This document shows, piece after piece, positions 63,839 to 64,000 of a stretch of 64,000 nucleotides of DNA. Both the position numbers and the translations under genes were made by a program. The stretch is from assembly GCF_003254475.1 (NCBI RefSeq), contig NZ_QFYQ01000001.1:1302001-1366000 (forward strand). The letters are read 5' to 3'. The stretch is from Phenylobacterium soli (GTDB taxonomy: Bacteria; Pseudomonadota; Alphaproteobacteria; Caulobacterales; Caulobacteraceae). The stretch's first letter is position 1; every line of letters begins with the position of its first letter. Under the pieces are notes generated by a model that saw nothing but the letters and a program-made list of their open reading frames with translations, made no database searches and was not told the DNA's origin.

Positions 63839-64000
63839 CTAGAGCTTGCGCACGTAGCGGTGGGCGACGAAGGGGGAAGGGACCACCTCGGCGGCCTGGG
63901 CCTTGCCGCGGACGATGACCTTCAGCTTCGTGCCGACCTCGGAATGGATGGGCGGGACGAAGGCGAGCGCGATTCCCTGCTTCAGGCTCGGGGAAAAGCC
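63839..64000 (-). CDS. gcvT: Aminomethyltransferase (GcvT), C-terminal fragment
   Basis: Only the last 53 codons before the stop are in the window. The tail GTKLKVIVRGKAQAAEVVPSPFVAHRYVRKL is the C-terminal barrel of GcvT, which transfers the methylene group to tetrahydrofolate. It is the first visible gene of the gcvT-gcvH-gcvPA-gcvPB order; any glycine riboswitch would lie beyond the window. Confidence 0.93.
   Translation of the reverse strand, partial: GFSPSLKQGIALAFVPPIHSEVGTKLKVIVRGKAQAAEVVPSPFVAHRYVRKL

Overview
The window is a high-GC, gene-dense chromosomal segment of an alphaproteobacterium of the order Caulobacterales, probably Phenylobacterium or a close relative of Caulobacter; the genus is an inference from gene content and order. 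Lineage markers are a CcrM adenine methyltransferase, a PdeA-type GEDEF-EAL phosphodiesterase in the ctaE-SURF1-thrC-M16-GNAT neighbourhood, a mutY-dciA-dsbA-dsbA-smc string, an atpI-B-E-F'-F operon with the duplicated b/b' stator typical of alphaproteobacteria, and promoters resembling the Caulobacter housekeeping consensus. No tRNA, rRNA, CRISPR array, prophage or insertion sequence was seen, and no intergenic gap exceeds 300 bases.

Region by region: (1) 1-5.9 kb (+): the end of ctaG, a 69-aa orphan, ctaE, a DUF983 protein, SURF1, thrC, an M16 peptidase and a GNAT enzyme, covering cytochrome oxidase assembly with housekeeping genes attached. (2) 5.9-14.3 kb: PdeA-like c-di-GMP phosphodiesterase, YqgE, a Prx5-type peroxiredoxin, an Aag-type glycosylase, an amidohydrolase, a membrane hybrid histidine kinase and a DmdC-like acyl-CoA dehydrogenase. 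(3) 14.4-25.9 kb: YceI, a cytochrome b561-YceI fusion, Sua5, a D-2-hydroxyacid dehydrogenase, yaaA behind a structured leader, 3-hydroxybutyrate dehydrogenase, another SDR, nitronate monooxygenase, a YbjN-like secreted protein, a stomatin/NfeD pair and a secreted protein built of five four-cysteine repeats. (4) 26-45 kb, the accessory part: a TPP enzyme with a feruloyl-CoA synthase-like ligase, a coding sequence whose 3' end is made of palindromic repeat DNA, a TetR gene with tandem operators and a VOC protein, a 2196-aa autotransporter, an HtaA-domain protein, an acyl-CoA dehydrogenase lacking the usual catalytic Glu, a serine hydrolase, an acyl-CoA ligase, dihydroorotase and a family 9 glycosyltransferase. 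(5) 45-56.3 kb: YgfZ, tag, rnhB, a DUF2332 protein, ccrM, mutY, dciA, two DsbA-like proteins and smc, mostly DNA maintenance and cell-cycle genes. (6) 56.5-59.2 kb: the F0 part of ATP synthase. (7) 59.2-64 kb: two adjacent 57-aa genes sharing a C-terminal K-[VL]-D-I-R-[VI] signature, a small membrane protein, and the glycine cleavage operon (gcvT-gcvH-gcvPA-gcvPB, read leftwards) interrupted by a 28-bp-arm inverted repeat.

The least expected signals are the pair of 57-aa proteins, the five-repeat cysteine protein, repeat DNA used as coding sequence at 29.4 kb, the SD-occluding leader of yaaA, and a recurrent palindromic repeat family at gene 3' ends. All identifications come from reading the sequence and remembered family motifs; no database search was made.
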